Assembly: GCA_021568835.1 (NCBI GenBank)
Contig: JAKGSH010000010.1
Coordinates: forward strand, 3,534,001-3,598,000
Source of the DNA: Streptomyces sp. Tue 6430
GTDB lineage: Bacteria; Actinomycetota; Actinomycetes; Streptomycetales; Streptomycetaceae
Direction of reading: 5' to 3'
Length of the DNA stretch: 64,000 bases
Position 1 is the stretch's first letter; every line of letters begins with the position of its first letter. Below, piece after piece: positions 1 through 7,442 of the stretch. Below the pieces are notes generated by a model. It ran no database searches, was not told where the DNA came from, and saw only the letters and a list, made by a program, of their open reading frames with translations. The translations under genes were made by a program, and so were the position numbers.

Positions 1-1963
1 GCAGACGGACGTACGACTGGAGCAGGTGCTGCGGAATCAGCCCCAGGTAAGCCAGGCCGACAGGCTCTCCGGCGAGGTCGAACAGGGACAGGGTGTTGTC
101 GTTCGCGTCGTGGACGAGAACGGTGTCGTCCGGGGTCAGCCCGTTCTCCGCGTCCACCTCGCCCGGCAGGACCAACGGTGGCAGCAGGCCGCCGCACTCG
201 GACTGCACGGTGTTGCAGTCGGTCCACACCACCAGCTCGCGGCAGGACACGCCGGGCCAGCAGTGTTCGATGTGCGCGGCGAGACGGCCCCTGAAGTCGT
301 CGCCGAGGAGCCGGCCGAAGCGGCTGAACAGCCCTCCGGTACCCGACCCGTACTGGTTGACCACGAGCCGGTAGCGACCCGCCCGGATGTCGGCCTCGCT
401 CGCCGCCTCCATCTGGAAGAAGACCCCGGCGTTCGGCGGGGCGCTGGTCGGCCCGACCGGAAGCCAGGCCCGGTCGCCCGGGTCGCGCCGACTCGCCATG
501 TCGGCGAACAGCGCGCGTTCGAGCGGCGGATTGGCGTCCCGGTCGACGGTGAGCCGCATCAGGAAGCCGAGCGGGTCGCGACAGACGCCACCGGTGCCGA
601 ACTCGGCGGTGAAGCGCTCCAGGAGGAAGTCGTAGAGGTGCGAGCGGAACAGGTGCGGCCGCATCCGTTCGCCCAGCGCCGAGAGGTCGGCCCGGACCTC
701 CGGCACGGTCAGGGGGTCGGGGAGGGGCAGTTCGGTCTCCCGGTCCTCGTAGACCAGCCCGCTGGGCTTGCGTTCGCCGCGGTCGCTGCGCTCGCCCCAG
801 CCGCCGGTGAGGTCCCGGAGCTCGGCGGCGGCGGCGATGCGCCCCTCCGTGTTCCGCCGCCAGGCACCGTCGCCCAGGCTGTGGGCCCGTGACAGGTCAC
901 TGCGCCCGATCGGCGAGGGTGTGAGGTCGTCCTCCAGCAGCGCGGCCAGTGCGGGGAACGGCGCCTCGCCCCTGGTCCAGGGCACCACGGGATGGATGAC
1001 GCCCGCGTCCAGCAGCCGGTCGAAGCGGGCGAACGGTCGCTCACCGCCGATGGTGGCGAGGAGTTCGGCGAACGTCGTGCCGGAGCGCAGGCCGCTCAGC
1101 GAGGTCAGGGCGTAGTCGGCCTCCACCGCCCGGTCGTGACGCCAGACGACGCCCTCGGTGATGATCACTTCGCTGTGGAGCAGCAGCCCGTCCGGCTCGG
1201 TGGGGGTGCCGGGCCGGACGGGCGCGACGCGGTAGCGCAGCAGGCCGGCCGTGGACGGGTCGCGCGCGAGGCGGCGCAGCGCCAGATAGGCCGTGGTCGC
1301 GGAGGTACGGCTGCGCCCCCGGCCCTGTCCCCTGGCCCCGGCCTCGCCGACGGTGGTCAGTCCGGAGAAGGGACTCGTCTTGACGGCGGCGCGAGCGACG
1401 TACGAGTACAGCGTCTTGAGCTTCTTCGCCGAGCGAGCCTTGTGGTCGCGGTGCCGGATCCAGTCGGGGGCGGCGATCGCCAGGGATTCGGCGAAGCCGC
1501 ACTCCCCGGCCTCCCCCGTGGCGTCCTCACCCGGTCGGAGTGCCTGGTGCAGCGTCCGGACGGCCTGTTCCCGGTCCTCGGCGAGCTGGGCGCCCAACTG
1601 CTCCAGCAGGGCCTGCCGTTCTCCGACGAGACGGACCCAGTCGTCCAGGAGGGAGGCCGAGTGCGACGGAAGGCGCTCCGCCATGCGGCGGCGCACGGTC
1701 TCGTCCCAGGGCAGCGGGTCCAGGCGGTTGACCGACCGTTTGGCGGCCAGGGCCTTGCGGCGCAGGGGAACGTCGTCGTCGAGCAGAGGGACGAGCGCGA
1801 ACAGTTCCTCGGTGAGTTCGGGTGCCAGGACGCTCAGGCGTGCCGAGGCGGCGGCGTGTTCGGCCAGCAGTTTGCGGGTGGACGGTGTGACCAGGTCGAG
1901 TGCGTCGGAGGGCAGACCCGCCACCCGTGTCAGCAGGAGGGGGGAGATCACGAACGACGTCAT
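1..1963 (-). CDS. LanB-type lantibiotic/thiopeptide dehydratase, N-terminal 654 residues (cut by window edge)
   Basis: This gene reads leftwards off the window, so only its first 654 codons are visible and no stop is seen. It resembles the N-terminal glutamylation domain of LanB dehydratases, which use Glu-tRNA to activate Ser and Thr of a precursor peptide before elimination to dehydroamino acids. The clearest motif is VARAAVKTSPFSGLT near residues 187-201, matching the family's R-x-SPF-x-x-T block. Full LanB or split TbtB-like proteins run about 800-1000 residues, so the elimination domain could be fused or encoded next door; that is unknown. The ATG at 1963 overlaps the stop of the upstream M50-like gene (ATGA), so the two are translationally coupled. 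Family assignment is confident; substrate is inferred from the precursor genes. Confidence 0.88.
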   Translation of the reverse strand, partial: MTSFVISPLLLTRVAGLPSDALDLVTPSTRKLLAEHAAASARLSVLAPELTEELFALVPLLDDDVPLRRKALAAKRSVNRLDPLPWDETVRRRMAERLPSHSASLLDDWVRLVGERQALLEQLGAQLAEDREQAVRTLHQALRPGEDATGEAGECGFAESLAIAAPDWIRHRDHKARSAKKLKTLYSYVARAAVKTSPFSGLTTVGEAGARGQGRGRSRTSATTAYLALRRLARDPSTAGLLRYRVAPVRPGTPTEPDGLLLHSEVIITEGVVWRHDRAVEADYALTSLSGLRSGTTFAELLATIGGERPFARFDRLLDAGVIHPVVPWTRGEAPFPALAALLEDDLTPSPIGRSDLSRAHSLGDGAWRRNTEGRIAAAAELRDLTGGWGERSDRGERKPSGLVYEDRETELPLPDPLTVPEVRADLSALGERMRPHLFRSHLYDFLLERFTAEFGTGGVCRDPLGFLMRLTVDRDANPPLERALFADMASRRDPGDRAWLPVGPTSAPPNAGVFFQMEAASEADIRAGRYRLVVNQYGSGTGGLFSRFGRLLGDDFRGRLAAHIEHCWPGVSCRELVVWTDCNTVQSECGGLLPPLVLPGEVDAENGLTPDDTVLVHDANDNTLSLFDLAGEPVGLAYLGLIPQHLLQSYVRL

Positions 1964-3060
1964 CGGCCCACCGCCGACAGGGCGAGGTCCACGGTGACGG
2001 GGACGGCGTGGACCATGGCGTAGGCGAGGAGGCACACGTAGGCCACTGAGAACAGTCCGTACGCCATGTGAACGCGGCGGACCGCCGTGCCGAGGTTGGC
2101 GAGGTGCGGGGGAAGCTCCTGGCGCAGGACGGTGTGGCGCAGCAGTGCGAACGCCCGTCCCCGGGCATTGGTCAGCCCGGTCGCCGCCTCGAGAGCCGTG
2201 TAACCGTCACTGGGCATGAGGGGATTGAGGTTGATGATGAGCATGAGGAGCTGCATCCCCAGCAGCAGCGCCGCGGTGTCCCTCAGCAGCCCCCCGGAAT
2301 TGAGGGCCACCACGCCCGACAGGGCACAGAACCAGCCGTCGCTCAGGATGCCGGCCATGGCCAGCAGGACCCGGCCGCCGCGTCCTCTGTAGCGGTAGGC
2401 GTCCGTGCGGTCGACGTACGCGACCGGCATGAAGTAGAAGAGCAGCGCGACTCCCAGCCCGCGCACCGGCGTTCCGAGCATCTGCGCGACCAGTGCGTGG
2501 GATGTCTCGTGCACCAGCACGTACAGCAGCATCACGCCGGTGGCGACGAGGAACGCCGGCCCTGCCAGGTCCTGCGGCGGTGGCATCGCGGTGAAGAGGG
2601 TGTGGAAGCCGAACGCGTACCCGCACAGCGCGCCGAGTACGGCGATCAGCACCAGCGGCTTCGTCGGCACGGCCCGCAGGGCGGCGGCCAGGGGTTCCAG
2701 TACACGGGGCAGGGAGCGGGTGAGGATGATCCGGGGCATCAGCATCGAGGTGCGGACGCGGCCACCGTCCTGAGGTCTGTCCGACGGCTCGGAGCCCTCG
2801 AGGAGTCCGCTCTTGTCCAGAGCGGCCAGGAAGGTGTCGATCTGCCGGGAGAGTGCCTCGGCACGGGCCTGGTCGTCGCGCGAGAAGAAGGCGACGAGGT
2901 CGTCGCGGGTCCGCGTGCCGTCCAGATAGGTCAGCACCACTTCGCCGGCGCGGGTGATGCGATGGTAGTTGCCGGTGACCGGATCGAAGATCAGCGGCAT
3001 GTCGTCCATCCCGCGAATGACCTCCAGCTCGTCTCGGAGCTTCGGTGGCGAACTGATCAC
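1960..3060 (-). CDS. PqqD-domain / M50-like membrane metalloprotease of a RiPP cluster
   Basis: A 366-residue protein. Residues about 1-95 resemble a PqqD-type RiPP leader-recognition domain, with a D-x-x-T/S-G-x-Y-H-R-I-T/N block at 26-36. Several membrane segments follow, and an HETSH zinc motif (H184, E185, H188) sits in a hydrophobic helix, as in M50/S2P-like intramembrane peptidases and the YydH group. A plausible role is leader removal or handling of modified peptide at the membrane. It lies between the precursor genes and lanB and overlaps lanB by four bases. No separate transporter is visible in the window. The leader-peptidase role is inference; the domain order is read from the sequence. 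Confidence 0.8.
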   Translation of the reverse strand: MISSPPKLRDELEVIRGMDDMPLIFDPVTGNYHRITRAGEVVLTYLDGTRTRDDLVAFFSRDDQARAEALSRQIDTFLAALDKSGLLEGSEPSDRPQDGGRVRTSMLMPRIILTRSLPRVLEPLAAALRAVPTKPLVLIAVLGALCGYAFGFHTLFTAMPPPQDLAGPAFLVATGVMLLYVLVHETSHALVAQMLGTPVRGLGVALLFYFMPVAYVDRTDAYRYRGRGGRVLLAMAGILSDGWFCALSGVVALNSGGLLRDTAALLLGMQLLMLIINLNPLMPSDGYTALEAATGLTNARGRAFALLRHTVLRQELPPHLANLGTAVRRVHMAYGLFSVAYVCLLAYAMVHAVPVTVDLALSAVGR

Positions 3061-3161
3061 TGTCCTCTGCCTCTCCTGTACTCCTGGACGCCCGGGGCCG
3101 ACGGACCACGACCGTTGACCCCGGGCCCTGCATTGCAGGATGCTGCGAAATGAGAAAGCCG

Positions 3162-3197
3162 CCTTCCAGCGGCGCCGATGACAGCGCCGCTGGAAGG
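3162..3197 (-). terminator. Strong hairpin between precursor genes and M50/lanB genes (terminator or attenuator)
   Basis: A perfect 14-bp inverted repeat (3162-3175 and 3184-3197) encloses an 8-nt loop. On the minus strand it is followed by GGCTTTCTC, a weak U tract. It begins 70 nt after the last precursor stop and about 100 nt before the M50-like start, so it would partially terminate transcripts and keep precursor mRNA more abundant than lanB mRNA. Confidence 0.72.
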
Positions 3198-3266
3198 AAG
3201 GAGCCGTGTCCGGCGGGCAGGTGCCTGAACGGTGTCAGCCAGTGCGGCATCGCCCGCCGGGACCGG

Positions 3267-3449
3267 TCACCCGTACGACGACGCCGTGGTGGCGCTGCTG
3301 GCCGAACTGACCGGGCAGGACGCGCAGGCGGCGGACGTCGCCGTGGAGAAGGAGCCCAGGGCGTTGCCCTGCGGCAGTTCCTCGACGGACAGTTCGCCGT
3401 CCAGGGCGTAGAGATCGAACGCGTACGCGTCGCTGTGCTGCTCGTTCAT
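3267..3449 (-). CDS. RiPP precursor peptide 1 (60 aa)
   Basis: A 60-residue peptide with an acidic leader (motif LDGELSVEELPQGNALG) followed by a 28-residue Ser/Thr/Ala-rich segment. Within that segment 14 residues are Ser or Thr; Cys occurs at core positions 10 and 13 and Pro at 14. The start ATG has a good ribosome site (GAGGTG, about 8 nt upstream). It is the last of five tandem paralogues and shares the exact core length and the SCP position with all of them. Ser/Thr would be substrates for the LanB dehydratase and Cys for the YcaO cyclodehydratase. The leader/core boundary after ALG is inferred from the alignment of the five copies. Confidence 0.85.
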   Translation of the reverse strand: MNEQHSDAYAFDLYALDGELSVEELPQGNALGSFSTATSAACASCPVSSASSATTASSYG

Positions 3450-3513
3450 GGGGTGTCACCTCTTCTCTGTCTCTCGGGGCCGGCTCCTCGCGGGCCGGCG
3501 TTGACGGAACGGT

Positions 3514-3693
3514 TCAGCCGACGCAGGAGGCCGTGGTGGCGCTGCTGGCCGAGCTGGCCGGGCAGGAGAAGGAGCTCGCCGAGGTGGCGCTGGAGAAGGA
3601 GCCCAGGGCGTTGCCCTGCGGCAGTTCCTCCACGAAGAGCTCCTCGTCCATGGCGTACAGGTCGATGAGCTTCTCGGTGCTGTGCTCGTTCAC
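3514..3693 (-). CDS. RiPP precursor peptide 2 (59 aa, GTG start)
   Basis: A 59-residue paralogue of its neighbours. The leader carries LIDLYAMDEELFVEELPQG and ends NALG. The 28-residue core has 15 Ser/Thr, Cys at 13 and 26, and Pro at 14. The GTG start was chosen because AAGGGA lies about 8 nt upstream and the resulting leader length matches copies 1 and 3; no in-frame ATG fits. The gene sits 64 nt upstream of copy 1 and 43 nt downstream of copy 3. Confidence 0.84.
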   Translation of the reverse strand: MNEHSTEKLIDLYAMDEELFVEELPQGNALGSFSSATSASSFSCPASSASSATTASCVG

Positions 3694-3736
3694 GGGAGAT
3701 GTCCCTTCTGAGAGTCCTGTGACCGCGAGACCGCGG

Positions 3737-3910
3737 TCAGCCGAACGTCGAGGCGCTGCCGACGCTGGAGGCCGAGGTCGCCGGGCAGGACGCGCTCGAC
3801 GCCGAGGCGGCGGAGAACCAGCAGCCCAGGGCGTTGCCCTGCGGCAGTTCCTCGACGGACAGTTCGCCGTCCAGGGCGTACAGATCGAACACGTCCTCGT
3901 TGGTGTCCAC
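3737..3910 (-). CDS. RiPP precursor peptide 3 (57 aa, GTG start)
   Basis: A 57-residue paralogue with a leader ending EELPQGNALG. Its core begins Cys-Trp-Phe, unlike the Ser/Thr-x-Ser start of the others, but keeps the 28-residue length, S7-A8, and the SCP at 12-14. Twelve core residues are Ser or Thr. The GTG at 3910 is preferred over an in-frame ATG at 3931 because AAGGGA sits about 9 nt before it and the leader then aligns with the other copies. The Cys at core position 1 would be a second possible azole or thioether site. Confidence 0.83.
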   Translation of the reverse strand: MDTNEDVFDLYALDGELSVEELPQGNALGCWFSAASASSASCPATSASSVGSASTFG

Positions 3911-3986
3911 TGATCGTTTCCCTTCGCACAAGGTGCTGTGTCTGAGGTGCGGTGGAACGGGGGTGCCGATGGCACCTCCGGGCCTG

Positions 3987-4160
3987 TCAGGTGTAGCTGG
4001 AGAAGGAGGTGAAGGAGGAGGCGGTGGTCGCCGGGCAGGAGGCCGAGCTGGCCGATCCGGCGGTGGAGACCGACGCCAGGGCGTTGCCGTCCGCCAGCGT
4101 TTCCATCTCCAGTGAGTCCTCGAGGATGTCGTCGAGGACGTAGAGCTCCAGTTCGGGCAT
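3987..4160 (-). CDS. RiPP precursor peptide 4 (57 aa)
   Basis: A 57-residue paralogue with the most divergent leader (MPELELYVLDDILEDSLE) ending DGNALA rather than NALG. The 28-residue core has the highest hydroxyl content, 16 Ser/Thr, and a single Cys at position 13 followed by Pro. GGAAGGGAAG precedes the ATG at a suitable distance. It lies 32 nt after copy 5 and 76 nt before copy 3. Confidence 0.83.
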   Translation of the reverse strand: MPELELYVLDDILEDSLEMETLADGNALASVSTAGSASSASCPATTASSFTSFSSYT

Positions 4161-4192
4161 GGTGCGCTTCCCTTCCTTCGGGTTCGCCGGGC

Positions 4193-4378
4193 TCAGCCCT
4201 GGCAGTTGGCGGTCATGATGCTTCCGGCGCTGCTGACCGGGCAGCTGGCCGTGGTCGCGCTGGAGGCGGTGCTGAAGGTGCCCAGCGCCACGCCCTCGGG
4301 GATCTGCTCGATGGACAGGTCCTCGTCGCCCAGGTCGACGCTGTGGAGGTCCAGCTCCCACGCGTTGGCGTCGGTCAT
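4193..4378 (-). CDS. RiPP precursor peptide 5 (61 aa)
   Basis: A 61-residue paralogue and the first precursor gene after the modification enzymes. The leader has LDLHSVDLGDEDLSIEQIPEG and ends VALG. The 28-residue core has 12 Ser/Thr, Cys at 13 and 26 and Pro at 14, and carries unusual Ile-Met and Asn residues near its end. AAGGAAG precedes the ATG. It begins 34 nt downstream of the SagB-type oxidase gene, so enzymes and precursors are probably cotranscribed. Confidence 0.83.
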   Translation of the reverse strand: MTDANAWELDLHSVDLGDEDLSIEQIPEGVALGTFSTASSATTASCPVSSAGSIMTANCQG

Positions 4379-4412
4379 CGGTTCACTTCCTTTCGTTGGG
4401 TGCTGCTTCGGT

Positions 4413-5156
4413 TCACCGGTGGCCGGTCGGCCCCGGAGGTATGGGGGGCGGCACGGGTGCGCCGCCGAGGGCCAGGGCGAAGAGCTGGTGCCGGCTGGAC
4501 CCGTCGCTGCGCAGCGGCAGCCGTACGGAGGCGGGGATGAACCCCGCGAAGACAGTGCCGACGAGCCCGACGGCGACGGCGTCGAGCCACATCGTGTACG
4601 CGGCCGCCCCGGCACGGGTCATGAGTGTCCGGTAGCTGTGGGCGCCGTGCAGTTCGCCTGCTCGGTCGAGGTCGGCGGCGAGGGAGATGATGGCCGCGGA
4701 GTCGCAGAACTCCCGCTGGATCGTGAGGCCGTGCAGGGCCTCGCCCTCCGGCAGTGGCGCGACCTGGACGTAGGACCGCTCGGTAGCGCCGCCTCCGCCG
4801 GTGTCGAGGCTGTACATGCCGGGCTCGAGGCCGGCCAGCCGGAAGGCCACCACGCTGATCTGCAGGGGCAGCCGCTCCGCCTCGTCGGCCCAGGAAGCGT
4901 GGTCCGCCTCGACACCTCGGGCAGCCACGTCGGCCACGAGTGCCGCGTCGACGGGGTCGGGGCCGAAGAACCGTACGGAGCGACGTTTCTCCAGCACCGT
5001 GAGCAGGGATGACCTGTCCCGCTGCCGGGCGGTGAAGCGGACGGGTGGTCCCAGGGGTACGGGCGGCTGGGGCGCGGGTCGCGGGGAGGTCCGCACGGGG
5101 GCGGGGGCCCGGAAGGAGGTGAGGAGTTCCGCGGCCAGGTCGTGCGGGCTGCTCAT
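4413..5156 (-). CDS. SagB-type FMN-dependent azoline dehydrogenase (nitroreductase fold)
   Basis: A 247-residue protein with the nitroreductase signature KRRSVRFF at about residues 60-68 and a later block LAGLEPGMYSLD typical of SagB-type oxidases of azole-containing peptide pathways. Family members oxidise azolines to azoles with FMN. The start overlaps the stop of the upstream E1/SagB fusion gene (ATGA), and the precursor genes follow. Two SagB-like modules in tandem genes may pair as a heterodimer, since these enzymes are dimeric; this is inference. Confidence 0.78.
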   Translation of the reverse strand: MSSPHDLAAELLTSFRAPAPVRTSPRPAPQPPVPLGPPVRFTARQRDRSSLLTVLEKRRSVRFFGPDPVDAALVADVAARGVEADHASWADEAERLPLQISVVAFRLAGLEPGMYSLDTGGGGATERSYVQVAPLPEGEALHGLTIQREFCDSAAIISLAADLDRAGELHGAHSYRTLMTRAGAAAYTMWLDAVAVGLVGTVFAGFIPASVRLPLRSDGSSRHQLFALALGGAPVPPPIPPGPTGHR

Positions 5157-6808
5157 GGGGCGTCTCCCAGGTCGATGACGGCCGTGACCGGTTCCATGTC
5201 GGGGTTGATGCCGAGGGCGGCCGCGATCGCGTCGTCGTCCCAACGGGGGCGCAGTGCGAAGCCGATGCCGAGGGCGCGGGCCGCCTCGCGGGCGGTGGCC
5301 TGGGCGCAGCCGCTGTCCAGCAGCAGGATCCGCAGCGCAAAGGCGGAGTACTTGCGGGCGACCTTGGGGAAGTCGCCGGTCAGCACCAGGGCGAGCGGGC
5401 GGTCACCGGGTACCGCGTCGACCCGGGAGGACAGCCGCGCGAGGCGGTGTTCGGCGGCGACGTAGCCGTAGATGCCAGGGGCCAGGCCGGGTATGTCGCG
5501 GACGACGGCGTACGCCGTCACCGAACCGATGTTGCCGCCGCTCGCCGTCCAGCGGGCCACCTTGTCGGTGCTGTCGGCCTTGATCCCCGCCGTGACGGAG
5601 AGCAGCAGCGACAGGGTGTCCGGGCCGGGCCGGGTGTCGGCCGGGGGCGGGTCGGTCCGGTCGAGCCGGTCGTGGTCGGGTGGTGGGAGTTCCACGGCGG
5701 GGGCGACCGGCCAGGTCCGGGAGACACGCTGCAGAGCCAGGTTGGAGGGCTTGTAGTGCATCTGGTGGGCCTTGAGGTCGGCGAACTCCTTCGGAGGCAT
5801 GGCCACCGAAGCCTCGAAGCGTGTCGCCGGCGCGGCGCGGTCCACGACCGGTCCTTCGGCGACGGAACACCGGGGACAGCCGGGCCGGGTCGCGGAGGAG
5901 GTGTCCCGCTGGCCGAGGGTCTCCAGATCCACGAGCCGCCAGCGCATCGGCAGCGGGGTGGGGGTCGTCCGGGAGACCGCGGCGAACAGGTCGCGGGCGA
6001 ACAGCGCGACGGCGAGTTCCCGGTCGCCGGCGACGGCCGTGCGGGCGTCGTCCTCGTCGTCCGCGGTGAGGCAGTGCAGGCACGGTGTCGTCCGTGGGTC
6101 GACCAGGGGGCCCAGGGCCGCGCGGCGACCGCGCACGCGCAGGCGCAGCAGCGGGACACCCTTGTCCCAGCAGTGCTCGGCGAGGGTGTGCATCCCAGTT
6201 CCGGGAGCGGGTTGTCCGCTGTCCCTCGCGTCCGCCCAGACCGCGAGCGTCGCACGCTCGGTGGGGGTGTCGCCCGCGCCCAGGGCGACCGGCATGGAGC
6301 CGGCGAGTTCGTCCCGCAGGAGGCCGGCGAGTGCCGGGTCGCCGAAGATCTCGATCCCGGCGGTCCGCAGGCGGATGGCGGCCCGCTCCCAGCAGGGGTT
6401 CACCTCGGTGGCGCTGCCCACCCGGGACAGGTAGTCGGCGAGCCGGTCGTCGACGTCCGGCACCGCTTCACCCTCCGTCCCGCGGGGTGGTCCCTCCTCG
6501 ACCACGCCACAGGTCCACAGCAGCGAGAGCGCCTTGAAGACGACCTCTTCGGGCACCCCGAGTTCTGCCGCGAGCCGGGAGTGGGTGCGCTCGCCGTCGA
6601 GCAGATCCAGCAGCCCGGGCAGCAGTTGGGTGGCGGACCTGCCGCGGAAGAGCTGCTTCTTGGGTGGGCCTGTCACCACCACTTGGTCGGCCTCCGTGCC
6701 GATCACGAGGCCCCGGCGCAGCCGCGGGCGCAGGGGGATCCGCAACTGCGGGTCGAACCGTGCGGCGGACCCGACGGTCTCGGCCGTCATCATGGAGGTG
6801 TCGCTCAT
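5153..6808 (-). CDS. E1/ocin-ThiF-like protein fused to a SagB-type oxidase domain
   Basis: A 551-residue fusion. The N-terminal 330 residues resemble the ocin-ThiF/cyclodehydratase-partner family that binds leader peptide and activates YcaO: a winged-helix-like start, then two CxxC pairs (PCLHC and GCPRC) that would hold a structural zinc. The C-terminal part, from about residue 380, has the SagB blocks ASGGNIGSVTAYAVV and IPGLAPGIYGYV but lacks the N-terminal RRSxR motif found in the next gene. It overlaps the genes on both sides by four bases. Domain calls are from recognisable motifs; functional splitting with the neighbours is inferred. Confidence 0.75.
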   Translation of the reverse strand: MSDTSMMTAETVGSAARFDPQLRIPLRPRLRRGLVIGTEADQVVVTGPPKKQLFRGRSATQLLPGLLDLLDGERTHSRLAAELGVPEEVVFKALSLLWTCGVVEEGPPRGTEGEAVPDVDDRLADYLSRVGSATEVNPCWERAAIRLRTAGIEIFGDPALAGLLRDELAGSMPVALGAGDTPTERATLAVWADARDSGQPAPGTGMHTLAEHCWDKGVPLLRLRVRGRRAALGPLVDPRTTPCLHCLTADDEDDARTAVAGDRELAVALFARDLFAAVSRTTPTPLPMRWRLVDLETLGQRDTSSATRPGCPRCSVAEGPVVDRAAPATRFEASVAMPPKEFADLKAHQMHYKPSNLALQRVSRTWPVAPAVELPPPDHDRLDRTDPPPADTRPGPDTLSLLLSVTAGIKADSTDKVARWTASGGNIGSVTAYAVVRDIPGLAPGIYGYVAAEHRLARLSSRVDAVPGDRPLALVLTGDFPKVARKYSAFALRILLLDSGCAQATAREAARALGIGFALRPRWDDDAIAAALGINPDMEPVTAVIDLGDAP

Positions 6809-7434
6809 GCCGTCCGCCCTTCGTCGATCGAGACCAGTCGGCGCCACAGCTCGTCGCTCGTGGCCACGGTGCGGCAGCGCGCGCATCGGTCCACCGCGAT
6901 CACGGCCGACCTGCTCGTGCCTCCGGTGATCTGATCGAACTTCCGCACGGTGCCGCCGATCGCTTCTTCGTCGTCCGGCAGGCGCAGCGCTTCCTCGACC
7001 GCCTGTCGGGCGAAGGCTGCGGCGATGCCGACGTGATGGACCGGATAGCCGGTCGGGTGGCGGTCTCCCGTGTCGGCGGTGCTGTGCTCGGGCCGTCGGT
7101 GCTGGTTGCGGCGCCGTACGTAGCACTGGTGGCAGGCCGTACGACCGGGGACCACGACAGGGCCGCACATCACCTCGGTGGCGGTGGAGTACACCCCGAA
7201 CCAGGGCGTGCCCCAGGCGAAGGCCGCCCGGTCCGCCGCCTCGTTGATACGGGACCGCTCATGGGACGTGGCCAGCACGATGAGGTCGGCACGAGGCCAC
7301 AGACTCGGATGAGTGCCCTCGTCCATCTCCATCGTGGTGATGTCGTGTCCGCGCTCCGGGGCGCCGTGTTCCAGGCGCCGTGCGACGTCCTTGCCGAACG
7401 CCCCCGACGCGAGTACGAGCAGTTGGCGATTCAT
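6805..7434 (-). CDS. Small E1/ThiF-like cyclodehydratase partner protein
   Basis: A 209-residue protein beginning LLVLASGAFGKDVARRL, a Rossmann-like nucleotide-binding start, with two CxxC pairs (ACHQC and RCARC) typical of the zinc site of E1-like proteins in azole RiPP pathways. It is much shorter than usual ocin-ThiF proteins, and the following gene encodes another E1-like module, so this pathway has two E1-like chains. GAGGTGGG precedes the ATG. It starts 8 nt after the ycaO stop and overlaps the next gene by four bases. Which chain binds the leader cannot be told from sequence. Confidence 0.74.
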   Translation of the reverse strand: MNRQLLVLASGAFGKDVARRLEHGAPERGHDITTMEMDEGTHPSLWPRADLIVLATSHERSRINEAADRAAFAWGTPWFGVYSTATEVMCGPVVVPGRTACHQCYVRRRNQHRRPEHSTADTGDRHPTGYPVHHVGIAAAFARQAVEEALRLPDDEEAIGGTVRKFDQITGGTSRSAVIAVDRCARCRTVATSDELWRRLVSIDEGRTA

Positions 7435-7442
7435 GACCCACC

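Noticed and set aside
3267..4378. Classical thiopeptide precursors
   Set aside because: Cores are too long, contain one or two Cys, lack a uniform Ser1, and no [4+2] synthase is seen. They are thiopeptide-like only in leader style and enzymes.
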